64,000 nt of DNA from Pirellulales bacterium. Lineage in GTDB: Bacteria; Planctomycetota; Planctomycetia; Pirellulales; Lacipirellulaceae. Under the pieces are notes generated by a model that did not search any database, was not told the DNA's origin, and was given only the letters and a program-made list of their open reading frames with translations. This document shows, one piece after another, positions 35,401-43,068 of this stretch. The position numbers were made by a program, and so were the translations under genes. The stretch spans positions 29,942 through 93,941 of the forward strand of contig JANQOF010000072.1 of NCBI GenBank assembly GCA_028279215.1, written 5' to 3'. Position 1 is the first letter of the stretch. Every line of letters starts with the position of its first letter.

Positions 35401-35827
35401 CGAGTACCTCAAGTACACGGCGCCGGGCTTCGTATACAGTGTCGGATTGTCGCCCGCCAACACGGCGGCGGCACTTGCGTCGCTCAAGCAAGTCGAGGCA
35501 CATCCGGAAAAAGTGTACCAACTCCAACAAAACTCCGAGCTGTTCCTCGCCCTCGCCAAAGAAGCGGGTCTCGACACGGGGAAGAGCCGCGGCACGCCAA
35601 TCATTCCCGTGATCACAGGCAGTTCGCCTTTGGCTTTGCGATTGGCCGACAGGTTGTTTCGTTCCGGTGTGAACGTCCAGCCAATCTTGCATCCAGCGGT
35701 GGAAGAAAAGGCGGCCCGTTTGCGGTTCTTCATCACCAGCGACCACTCGTCCGAGCAAATTCGCAGCACCGTGGCGCTGGTAGCCAAACACTCCCGCGAC
35801 CTCGCCGCTGGCAACTCGGCCGCATAA
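32432..35827 (+). CDS. Trimodular fatty acyl-AMP ligase / acyl carrier / alpha-oxoamine synthase
   Basis: 1131 aa from ATG 32432. Residues ~30-600 form an acyl-AMP ligase with P-loop YTSGSTGDPKGVMLSH (~217-232), LYPCYGLAEATLLVTGG and RTGDLGVI, of the FAAL type. Residues ~625-700 are an acyl carrier domain with phosphopantetheine Ser670 in LGLDSLERM. Residues ~730-1115 are a PLP-dependent alpha-oxoamine synthase with MVDEAHSLGTIG and PLP Lys974 in TLSKSLGSCGG. Predicted action: activate a fatty acid, load it on the carrier, then condense it with an amino acid with loss of CO2 to give a long-chain alpha-amino ketone, as in sphingoid-base synthesis. The product is inference. Confidence 0.9.
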   Translation: MSHPNMNVPQATTAANLPKMVLPRWGSGRSITGGSPPQPHLAPAGVTSVDTSASTLVELLRTRAAELPSARAFTYAVDGELKFEHLTYGELDLRARAIAGRLQRAGLSGGRALMLYPSGLDFVAAFFGCLYAGVVAVPAYPPRRNRNADRIERVVRDAEASIVLSTEHALMRTDGQLDHNAELRKLPWWATDEISSCEAGDWREPIVEPDDLAFLQYTSGSTGDPKGVMLSHRNLLANAAVIREGFDTMRQDIAVFWLPLYHDMGLIGGIIEPLYAATYCTLMSPAHFLQKPLRWLEMISSIGATVSGGPNFAYDLCVDRVTDEQAAKLDLSRWSLAFNGAEPIGAETLERFAEKFAIAGFRREALYPCYGLAEATLLVTGGKRLVAPKTRTVDVAKLQAGRAVEPDPTDDPNQMQTLVQCGHGLLDQDVRVVDPETRVECPRGTVGEIWVAGDSVALGYWRREESSAEVFNNKLPGVAKRFLRTGDLGVIDEAGLFVIGRRKDLVIIRGVNHYPQDIEATARSVDDSLSGTRTAVFGVPAIGGEQVVVVQELARRNTYEPAALVKSIRQRILEVHDVSPADIVLVAPNSLRKTSSGKLQRYACRVEYLEEKLKKVATDAADTELCSSAESPTDTTDLASEVLDVVSAVAKERAVELTQDSQLLDLGLDSLERMEMVAVLEDRFGCRFPEQMVLEMQTPNDIIRAVEQQGSEDHEATRRDREIAPGDYDFALSPEYLELRRTLELTDKVGLPNPYFTVHEGVTNDQTVIGGREMVNFCSYNYLGMSGDPLVVAAAQHATARYGTSVSASRLVSGEKPLHGQLEKAIADFLSVEAAITMVGGHATNETTIGHLFGSGDLILHDALSHNSIVQGCKLSGAHRRAFPHNNPAACRELLQRYRNEYRRVLIVIEGVYSMDGDIAPLADFVALKEEYKTYLMVDEAHSLGTIGPGGRGIAANFDIDPRRVDLWMGTLSKSLGSCGGYIAARREIVEYLKYTAPGFVYSVGLSPANTAAALASLKQVEAHPEKVYQLQQNSELFLALAKEAGLDTGKSRGTPIIPVITGSSPLALRLADRLFRSGVNVQPILHPAVEEKAARLRFFITSDHSSEQIRSTVALVAKHSRDLAAGNSAA

Positions 35828-35918
35828 CGCTGCATACTTCTCATGTGGCGTTGCAGATCGTTGAACCACACTAGGCGAGCGTTTCGCGGCAATGCTCGCT
35901 CGGTCGAGTTGCCGACCG

Positions 35919-35924
35919 TATAAT
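35919..35924 (+). promoter_or_regulatory. -10-like element upstream of the WXG100-like gene
   Basis: A perfect TATAAT lies 45 bases before ATG 35969. No good -35 is seen at the usual distance, so this is a weak assignment. Confidence 0.35.
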
Positions 35925-35968
35925 GGGGATGCTGTGTCCTTAGCCTTGACCGATTGCCTGAGGCCTCG

Positions 35969-36241
35969 ATGTCGCAAGCCATTGTCGATCCTAACGAACT
36001 GCGGCGATTTGCTGCGAATCTGAAGAAATTCAACTCCGAGCTGGAAGCGGGTTTGACTGCACTGTCTGGCCAACTGCACAGCCTTAGCGCCACTTGGCGC
36101 GACCAGGAGCACAAGAAGTTCGTCGACGATTTCGAACAGCACATCAAAGCTATCGCACGCACCATCGAGGCAACCAACGAACACGCGCCATTCCTGATTC
36201 GTAAAGCGGAACGGATTGAAGATTACCTTTCCCAACGGTGA
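35969..36241 (+). CDS. WXG100-like small helical protein
   Basis: 90 aa from ATG 35969. Size and layout match the WXG100/EsxA superfamily: helix 1 (PNELRRFAANLKKFNSELEAGLTALSGQL), a turn with Trp in TWRDQEHKKF in place of WxG, and helix 2 (DDFEQHIKAIARTIEATNEHAPFLI). Such proteins are substrates or co-secreted chaperones of type VII secretion systems. The next three genes are two more small helical proteins and an FtsK/SpoIIIE ATPase, which supports this reading. The WxG glycine is replaced by Asp. Confidence 0.75.
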   Translation: MSQAIVDPNELRRFAANLKKFNSELEAGLTALSGQLHSLSATWRDQEHKKFVDDFEQHIKAIARTIEATNEHAPFLIRKAERIEDYLSQR

Positions 36242-36314
36242 GCATTGAACACGTGGGCGCGTAGTTGGTTGGACGCGGATTTGCGTGGCCTCTGTCTATT
36301 GGTCTAGTACTCTC

Positions 36315-36917
36315 ATGTCCGGCCCTGCTTACGTTCATAACACCGACGCCATCGAGTCCGTAAGAGCGGCGCTCGCTAACTTTGCCCACCAGGTGGACGA
36401 GGGGCTTACCGAGATCGCTGCGGAATGCCGGCGGGTGCTTGACTGGCTCGAACACGATAGGCCGCGGTATTGGAAGAATCGTGTGCGGTTGGCGTGGGAT
36501 GAGGTGGAGCAAGCCAAAAAGGAGTTGCATCGCTGCTTGATGTTCCCCATCGGCGACCAGCGCCCGAGTTGCACCGAGCAGCGGGCGGCGCTGAAGAAAG
36601 CCCAGGCCCACCTAGCGTACTGCGAACAAAAAGCGGAGAACCTGAAGAACTGGTGTCGCGACGTTCGCCACGAGTTGTTCGAATATGAGGGTCGTATTTC
36701 GCAACTCAAGGCCTGCGGCGAGATCGACGTGCCCAAGGCCACAGCGGCACTCGGCAGGTTACTGGCCCGCATCGAGGAGTACCACGCTTTGGGTTCACCG
36801 ACTGCAATTCCCCCGCTCGACGTCGCCGCCGTCATGGCGGGTGCGACCAAGCCAGCCGAAAAAGGTGGCAAGCAGCCCGAATCCGATGCAGATCCACCTG
36901 ACAACGACAGCGAATAA
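36315..36917 (+). CDS. Helical protein of the type VII-like cluster
   Basis: 200 aa from ATG 36315. A WXG100-sized N-terminal part (~8-60, including TDAIESVRAALANFAHQVDEGL) is followed by a long helical hairpin with RPRYWKNRVRLAWDEVEQAKKEL and three or more cysteines. The tail is disordered and acidic (KQPESDADPPDNDSE). It may be a partner of the WXG100-like proteins or the adaptor that brings them to the ATPase. No annotated family recognised. It lies between two WXG100-like genes with short gaps. Confidence 0.65.
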   Translation: MSGPAYVHNTDAIESVRAALANFAHQVDEGLTEIAAECRRVLDWLEHDRPRYWKNRVRLAWDEVEQAKKELHRCLMFPIGDQRPSCTEQRAALKKAQAHLAYCEQKAENLKNWCRDVRHELFEYEGRISQLKACGEIDVPKATAALGRLLARIEEYHALGSPTAIPPLDVAAVMAGATKPAEKGGKQPESDADPPDNDSE

Positions 36918-36935
36918 CTCGGAAGCCTACCAGCG

Positions 36936-37160
36936 ATGAAAGCATGTGACCTACAATCGGGCGCCAGCCGTATCCGGCGCGCGCTCGAACGCCTCGAACT
37001 CGCGTGGGCCGAGGCGACTACCGAGTGGAACGATGAGGCAAGCCGGGCATTTGCCGAGCAGCACTTGGAGCCAATCATACCTGTTGTAAAGACCTCGCTT
37101 GACGCAGTTGGTCGCATGGACCTGTTGATGCGGCAGGCCCAGCGCGATTGTGAGAGTTAA
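36936..37160 (+). CDS. Second WXG100-like small helical protein
   Basis: 74 aa from ATG 36936. Two helices flank TEWNDEASRAFAEQHLEP, where W-N-D takes the place of W-x-G and the following residues match the helix 2 start of WXG100 proteins. Shorter than the usual ~100 aa. It begins 18 bases after the preceding gene and is followed by the ATPase gene, so it is likely part of one transcript. Probably a secreted or complex-forming partner. Confidence 0.65.
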   Translation: MKACDLQSGASRIRRALERLELAWAEATTEWNDEASRAFAEQHLEPIIPVVKTSLDAVGRMDLLMRQAQRDCES

Positions 37161-37226
37161 CGCCAACATCCGCCGGAATATGACTCGTCAGCCACAACCC
37201 TAATAGTCTCTAGCCCCCCACTCAGC

Positions 37227-40200
37227 TTGCTCTCGACTCGGCGCCAACTCGAATTGATGCGCGACCTGCAGCGGCTTGCCAACGAGCGGCAATTCGCCGA
37301 GGAGCGGATCGCCCGCGAACACGAGGGCGCGATTGCCAATGCCAATGCCGACTTTAAACAACGTGTTACCTCCGCCGAGCATGAGTACGAACAAGCCAAA
37401 ACCAATCAACAGAAATCTCATCAGGATCGAATCGACGCGCTGACCACCACCTACGAATCGCATCGCAACGACACCCAAGCCGAATATCGCAAGGTCCGTG
37501 AGGAAGCCGAGAGCAAGTACGAGACGACGGTTCGCGAGGCCAAGGATGGCAAAAAACAAGCGGCGTGGCAGGCGCTGGCCGTATTCGACGCCGCGAAGAA
37601 CAATCCCCGCGAAACGCTCAACCAAGTGCAGCATGAGTTGGCTGCACGACGACAGGAACTGGACCAACTCGACGTCGACGCGGTCGACCTGCTCCGTATG
37701 CGCCGGTTGTGGCGAACGAGCTTTGCGGAGCCGTCAAACGAGCGTTCAAGTAGCGATGGCGCCGGCAGCCAACCGAGTAACATCGTTGAGGCCAAAGCAG
37801 CCGTGGCTAGCGAACTGCTCGCAGCCCGAAACTTGGTCCACGAGTTGAAAGCAAATCGTCGTTCGCAGTTGTTCGAAGACGTAACACCTTTCATTGTTCC
37901 GGTCGTCATCTGGGTGGCGTTGATCGTACTATTGGGCATGGTCTTTGGGTGGTCCAGTGTCACGCTCTGGTTCGGCGGCAGCATCTTTGGCGCCGCGTTG
38001 ATTGCCGGACTAGGCGGCTGGTTCGTACATCGACGGCTCACTAAATGGGCGGGCGAAATGTACGGCAAGGTCCGGCGCCATCTTGCGTCCGCGTACGGGC
38101 ATATCGAATTGGCCTCGCTGGTCGCCCGCGATCAGAGTCGCCGCGAAGCGCAGGAGCTGATTGCCACCCGCGATCGTGAATTGGCCGACGCCGAGTCGCT
38201 GGCCACCAAGGCGCTGAGCGACATCGAAGTTTGGAAAGAGACCACGCTGAGCGACGCCCACCAGGCCTTTCCGGCACGGTTGACGGAACTGCGAGCAACG
38301 TTTCAAACCGACACGACGCACGCCGAGGGCGAACACCGCATCGCACTTACCGACATCACTACGACATATCAAAGCCAAACCCAGCAAGCCGAAGCTGCCA
38401 AGCGCGAATCGCGGGCCGCCGCCGACCAGCGGCAATCGGCCGAATGGCAGCAAATGCGCGATACTTGGTTTGCCGGACTTCAACAACTCGAAGCCGAGTT
38501 CGAGGCCATGCAGGCTGACTGTAGCCGGCTTTTTCCCGACTGGAATACCACCGACTACACGCATTGGCACAAACCAACCGAGCCAACCGACGCCTTGCAG
38601 TTCGGCACCGCCAAACTCGACTTGGCGAAGGTCAAGCACGCTCTGTCGTCGAACCCCGAACTGCGGCCCGACGTGCAAGAGATCGCCGTACCAACATTGC
38701 TTACGTTGCGCGAGCAACCGTCGATGGTCATCACCGTCGACGGCGAGGCCCGCGCCGCGGCGGTCGACTTGTTGCAAACAATGATGGTTCGATTCCTCAC
38801 GGCCATGCCGCCAGGCAAGGTGCGATTCACCATTTGCGATCCAGTCGCTTTGGGCGAGAGTTTTTCGTCGTTCATGCATCTGGCCGATCACGATGAAAAC
38901 CTTATCAATGGACGCATCTGGTCGGAGTCGCGCGACATCGACGAGCAACTCACCCGCCTTACCGGACACATGGAAACGGTGCTGCAAAAGTACTTGCGGA
39001 ACGAGTATGCGTCGATCCACGAATACAACGCTCAAGCGGGCGAAGTCGCCGAGCCGTTCCAGGTGCTCACAATAGCCAACTTTCCTCATGGCTTTGGTGA
39101 TTCGGCCGCGCGGCGGTTGCTCAGCCTGGTGACCGGCGGCCCGCGGTGCGGTGTCTATGTATTGTTGTCGCACGATCGTAAACAACGCCTGCCCAACGAC
39201 TTTGCCGCCGACGATCTGCTCGCCCCATCCGTCCATTTGGACTGGGACGGCGAACAAAGCAAGTTTGTTTGGCGGTACCCGGCATTTGAGCACTTGCCCC
39301 TGGAGCTTGCAAAGCCTGTTGACAGCGACGCGCTGGTGCGACTCATCAAGCAGGCTGGCAAGCAGGCAAAGGACTCGATTCGCGTCGAGGTGCCGTTTGA
39401 CGTCGTCGTGCCCGACGACGACCGCCGTTGGACCAAGTCGTGCGACCGCGAGTTGGCCGTTCCCATCGGTCGAGCCGGCGCCAACCGTCTGCAGTACGTA
39501 CGGTTGGGCAAAGGAACCGCTCAGCATTTGCTGGTCGCGGGTAAGACCGGTTCGGGTAAGTCGACTTTCTTGCATGCTCTGGTAACCAGCGGTGCGTTGC
39601 ACTTCAGTCCCGACGAGTTGGAGTTCTACCTGGTCGACTTCAAGAAGGGTGTCGAGTTCAAGTCGTACGCAACGCACCAACTGCCACACGCTAAAGTGAT
39701 CGCCATCGAGAGCGAACGGGAGTTTGGCCTTAGTGTGCTGCAGCGCCTGGACGGCGAACTCCGCGATCGCGGCGAGAAGTTCCGTGAGGCGGGCGTGCAA
39801 AGCCTGGCCGACTATCGGGCCGACCATCGTGAGGAGCCCATGCCTCGCATCCTGCTCGTGGTCGACGAGTTCCAGGAGCTGTTCGTCGAAGACGATCGGC
39901 TGGCTCAAGAGGCCGGGCTGCTGTTGGATCGCTTGGTACGCCAAGGTCGGGCATTCGGGATGCATGTATTGCTCGGTTCGCAAACGTTGTCCGGCGCTTA
40001 CTCGCTCGCTCGCAGTACGCTCGGGCAAATGGCCGTGCGGGTGGCACTGCAATGCAGCGAGTCGGACGCTCATCTGATTCTGAGCGACGAGCGGAACCAG
40101 GCCGCCCGCTTCCTCAGCCGCCCCGGCGAAGCCATCTACAACGACCAAAACGGACTCGTCGCAGCCAATCAGCCGTTCCAGGTGGTGTGGTTGCCGGATC

Positions 40201-41192
40201 GCGAGCGGGCGACTTACTTGGCCGAAATCAATCAGCTTCGTTCCGAAAGTGACCGCGAGCAGCAACAGGCCATCGTGTTCGAAGGTAACGCCCCGGCCGA
40301 TCCGGCCAAAAACGTCGAACTCGTGGCCGCGCTTGCGTCGCGCGACGTAAGTTCCGCGGGTAGCGCGCCGCGATCGGCAGTCGCCTGGCTTGGTTCCGCG
40401 GTGGCGATCAAACCACCTACCTCCGTGAAGTTTGCCTCGCATGGCGGCAGCAACCTGTTGGTCGTGGGGCAACAGCCCACGGCAGCCATTGGCGTAATGG
40501 CCACGGCCGCCGTATCGCTGGCGGCCGCCAACCCCGCAGCCTCGTTCGTCGTGCTCGATGGTTCGCGTCCCGAAGACATTGGCCACGGCATCTGGCATAC
40601 TATTACCCAGGCGATTGGTTCGCGGGCCGAGATGGTCGGCCAACGGGACGTTCCCCAGGCGATCAACCAGCTTGCGGAGGAACTCGCCCGACGCGACGAA
40701 CAATCGGACGAAACCGCCCCACCGATCTACTTGGTGATTTACAACGCGTCGCGATTCCGCGACCTGCGAAAAAGCGAAGACGATTTCAGCTTCTCGATGG
40801 ATCGCGACAAACCGCCCGCGCCCGACAAACAGTTCGCCGAAATCCTGAAGACTGGCCCACAGTGGGGCATCCACTCGCTGGTGTGGTGCGACGGCTATAA
40901 CGCGGTCAATCGGTTGTTCGATCGTTTGGCGATGCGCGAGTTCGAAATGCGCGTGGCGTTTCAAATGTCGGCCGCCGACAGCAGCAACCTGCTCGACTCG
41001 CCGGCCGCCAGCCGACTCTCCCAGCACCGCGCGCTGTTGTACAACGACGAAACTGGCGAGGCGGAGAAGTTCCGCCCCTACGGAATGCCAGCGTCGGATT
41101 GGCTTGCCAACGTTGCCGCCGCGCTGGCCAAGACGGAGCCAACAGACCAACGCGCGGCCGACTTGAGTGTCGACGAAACGACCGCTCCCTGA
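37227..41192 (+). CDS. Membrane FtsK/SpoIIIE-type ATPase of a type VII secretion-like system
   Basis: 1321 aa from TTG 37227 (ATG 37257 also possible). Residues ~1-130 are coiled coil; two TM helices lie at ~220-268; a second coiled coil runs ~290-430. A linking domain leads to an FtsK/SpoIIIE ATPase with Walker A GKTGSGKST (772-780) and Walker B ILLVVDEFQEL (~874-884). A second, degenerate ATPase-like domain (~1070-1300; LLVVGQQPTAAIG in place of the P-loop) ends the protein. Tandem ATPase domains behind two TM helices resemble EccC/EssC, the motor of type VII secretion. The extra coiled coils and absence of FHA domains differ from EssC. Confidence 0.85.
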   Translation: MLSTRRQLELMRDLQRLANERQFAEERIAREHEGAIANANADFKQRVTSAEHEYEQAKTNQQKSHQDRIDALTTTYESHRNDTQAEYRKVREEAESKYETTVREAKDGKKQAAWQALAVFDAAKNNPRETLNQVQHELAARRQELDQLDVDAVDLLRMRRLWRTSFAEPSNERSSSDGAGSQPSNIVEAKAAVASELLAARNLVHELKANRRSQLFEDVTPFIVPVVIWVALIVLLGMVFGWSSVTLWFGGSIFGAALIAGLGGWFVHRRLTKWAGEMYGKVRRHLASAYGHIELASLVARDQSRREAQELIATRDRELADAESLATKALSDIEVWKETTLSDAHQAFPARLTELRATFQTDTTHAEGEHRIALTDITTTYQSQTQQAEAAKRESRAAADQRQSAEWQQMRDTWFAGLQQLEAEFEAMQADCSRLFPDWNTTDYTHWHKPTEPTDALQFGTAKLDLAKVKHALSSNPELRPDVQEIAVPTLLTLREQPSMVITVDGEARAAAVDLLQTMMVRFLTAMPPGKVRFTICDPVALGESFSSFMHLADHDENLINGRIWSESRDIDEQLTRLTGHMETVLQKYLRNEYASIHEYNAQAGEVAEPFQVLTIANFPHGFGDSAARRLLSLVTGGPRCGVYVLLSHDRKQRLPNDFAADDLLAPSVHLDWDGEQSKFVWRYPAFEHLPLELAKPVDSDALVRLIKQAGKQAKDSIRVEVPFDVVVPDDDRRWTKSCDRELAVPIGRAGANRLQYVRLGKGTAQHLLVAGKTGSGKSTFLHALVTSGALHFSPDELEFYLVDFKKGVEFKSYATHQLPHAKVIAIESEREFGLSVLQRLDGELRDRGEKFREAGVQSLADYRADHREEPMPRILLVVDEFQELFVEDDRLAQEAGLLLDRLVRQGRAFGMHVLLGSQTLSGAYSLARSTLGQMAVRVALQCSESDAHLILSDERNQAARFLSRPGEAIYNDQNGLVAANQPFQVVWLPDRERATYLAEINQLRSESDREQQQAIVFEGNAPADPAKNVELVAALASRDVSSAGSAPRSAVAWLGSAVAIKPPTSVKFASHGGSNLLVVGQQPTAAIGVMATAAVSLAAANPAASFVVLDGSRPEDIGHGIWHTITQAIGSRAEMVGQRDVPQAINQLAEELARRDEQSDETAPPIYLVIYNASRFRDLRKSEDDFSFSMDRDKPPAPDKQFAEILKTGPQWGIHSLVWCDGYNAVNRLFDRLAMREFEMRVAFQMSAADSSNLLDSPAASRLSQHRALLYNDETGEAEKFRPYGMPASDWLANVAAALAKTEPTDQRAADLSVDETTAP

Positions 41193-41646
41193 CTGTCGTG
41201 GCTCAGCTTCTGCCCCACCCAGGTTCTGCCCCAATTCTCGTACTGACCCAACACCAGACATACGATTCGCTGGGTCAATTCCCACATCGCCGACGATCGT
41301 CACAAGCCTTTACTGGGGAAGCACTTACATCGCCAAGCATCGTCGCAACCCGATTCGTTTTGACCCAACGTTGGGTCAATTGGGTCATTAGCTTCCCGAA
41401 GGATCGAGTCGGCGTGAATCAAATTGTCAAACAGCTCCCGCTACATCGTGCGGCAGTATCATTAGATCAAACGTGCGGGCGTTTTCTACAAAGAATTTTG
41501 GCCACCTCGTTGTAGTTCAAGTTTTGCAGTTTGTTGGCCCGCGAGTAGCGCGTATACGCGCGAATCAAAGGACCAGGCGTGGGTAATCCTGTTTAGAGAA
41601 ATGCAATGGTCGGACCTATGATTACCCTCCCAAATCCAAACCGTCC
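41193..41646. promoter_or_regulatory. Intergenic region with clustered TGACCCA sites
   Basis: 454 bases without a gene. TGACCCA occurs at 41244-41250, inverted at 41271-41277, as the two halves of a perfect 18-bp palindrome TGACCCAACGTTGGGTCA at 41361-41378, and inverted again at 41381-41387. That is five copies in 144 bases, which looks like an operator or iteron cluster. It sits between the ATPase gene and a membrane protein gene. The regulator is unknown. Confidence 0.6.
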
Positions 41647-42270
41647 ATGACCGCGACCACCAGCCGATTTTCCATCCGGGAATTACTTTACCTGTTCGCG
41701 GCAGTATCGTTTGTGCTGTTCGCCTTCACGACTCTTGGGCTGTTTGCTGGCGGCGCGGCGATGCTCCTTGTCGGCATCGTCTTCGTTGCCAAGGGCCAAA
41801 TTCAGAAACGCCGGTTCTTAGTTTGTACCGGCTTAGGGCTGGTAGTTCAGGCATTCTTCGCGTTGGGAATGGGATTCGCGGCGTGGATGATGTTTGGCGT
41901 CGGCCCGGTCTACTTCTCACACAACTATCCGTATGAGCTAGCAGAAATGGCGAGGGCCATGAATGCAGACGTCTACTGCCTAGGTCGTTTCATCGACGAG
42001 GAGTACGTCTGTAAGATCAATATTTCACATGAGCAGTTCGATCGACTTGCGACAACTCAAGCGTATGCGTCCGTTCCTAAAGCTCTGGTGACAACAGAAT
42101 TCTGGAGTGCATTTCCGAACTACTTGCGACCAAGGCGAACTCAAAACTTCCAGTTCCGTGCTACACCGGGCTTTCCTGCAACCGGTCGAAGTCCAGACGG
42201 CGAGTATACGTATCTTGCCTACGACGCCAACCGAGAATTGCTCTACGTTTGGCACAAGTTCAACTTCTAG
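41647..42270 (+). CDS. Hypothetical membrane protein
   Basis: 207 aa from ATG 41647. The N-terminus (TSRFSIRELLYLFAAVSFVLF) is a planctomycete-style membrane start. There are three TM helices at ~14-30, ~33-48 and ~60-84, followed by a ~120-residue soluble domain with RSPDGEYTYLAYDANRELLYVW at its end. No function recognised. It is downstream of the TGACCCA cluster. Confidence 0.65.
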   Translation: MTATTSRFSIRELLYLFAAVSFVLFAFTTLGLFAGGAAMLLVGIVFVAKGQIQKRRFLVCTGLGLVVQAFFALGMGFAAWMMFGVGPVYFSHNYPYELAEMARAMNADVYCLGRFIDEEYVCKINISHEQFDRLATTQAYASVPKALVTTEFWSAFPNYLRPRRTQNFQFRATPGFPATGRSPDGEYTYLAYDANRELLYVWHKFNF

Positions 42271-42308
42271 CGCGACAGCTACCTAGCCCGGTACCCGGCT
42301 CTGTAGAA

Positions 42309-43010
42309 CTAGTAACCAGGCGCCGCAGCGTACCTCACTACGAACCAATCGGTATCGAGAGCAGCGCAGCGCTTGAGCGAGTAGTACGTGTTGAGTCCTC
42401 CGAGAAATGATCCCGGGGTGTGCGACGACGGCACCGAATCGGCCGGGCGCCACTCCAGCCATGCGCCGCGTTCGCGGCCAGCTAGTTCCAACCGGAGCGT
42501 CCCGTCACTCGTCCGCTCCACCGCGGAGATCTGCACCGAGGTGCCCGGCACGCGCGAGTCGCCCAGCAGCATCAGCGTCGCGGGCGCGGATTTCGGGTAC
42601 GCCATGAACGGGCCCACGCCTTGCAGATCACCATCTTTGTCCGGCCAGTTGGCGGCAAGTTCTTCGGCCAGTGTGGTGGCTTCGGGCAAAACGCTTGCCA
42701 GGCGGAATTGCTGGGCGTGCCAATGCAATTCCGACCAAGTGACGAATAGCGTGCACCAACCGCAGGTCAACGCGGTGGCGGTGAGCCACGCGCTCAGTTG
42801 GCGACATCGCCTTGGTCCCGCCATCAAGCCAATCAGTACGAGGGCAAACGATACAGCACCGGCCGCGGCGGCAATACGAACGATCGTTGTCGTCTTGAAG
42901 CGTGGGTTTCCAGACTCAACTAGCTGCCACAAATCGGCCAACGTGTGCGGTGCCCGCCCGTCACGCAGCAGCCAAACAACGGTCGCCGCTAATAGCGCAA
43001 CATTCACCAA
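42309..43010 (-). CDS. Hypothetical membrane protein (start unclear)
   Basis: 233 aa if read from TTG 43008-43010 (GTG 43005-43007 next). There are TM helices at ~1-15, ~45-65 and ~75-95, then a soluble domain of ~130 aa. The open frame continues upstream for more than 20 codons with sensible residues (RIAGHATQSLIVVAW) that would complete the first TM helix, overlapping the end of the toroid gene. No ATG, GTG or TTG is present in that extension. The true start is therefore uncertain. Probably co-transcribed with the toroid gene. Confidence 0.55.
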   Translation of the reverse strand: MVNVALLAATVVWLLRDGRAPHTLADLWQLVESGNPRFKTTTIVRIAAAAGAVSFALVLIGLMAGPRRCRQLSAWLTATALTCGWCTLFVTWSELHWHAQQFRLASVLPEATTLAEELAANWPDKDGDLQGVGPFMAYPKSAPATLMLLGDSRVPGTSVQISAVERTSDGTLRLELAGRERGAWLEWRPADSVPSSHTPGSFLGGLNTYYSLKRCAALDTDWFVVRYAAAPGY

Positions 43011-43068
43011 CCACGCAACGACAATAAGCGATTGCGTGGCATGCCCGGCGATACGACCTAGGCGACTA

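Noticed and set aside
34439..36235. 598-codon minus-strand frame opposite the end of the FAAL fusion and the WXG100-like gene
   Set aside because: It spans two convincing plus-strand genes and the gap between them; no recognisable domain.
38010..41303. 1097-codon open frame on the minus strand opposite the FtsK-like ATPase gene
   Set aside because: It mirrors a GC-rich gene with strong domains on the plus strand; its own protein has no domain and a His/Gln/Arg-biased composition typical of antisense frames.
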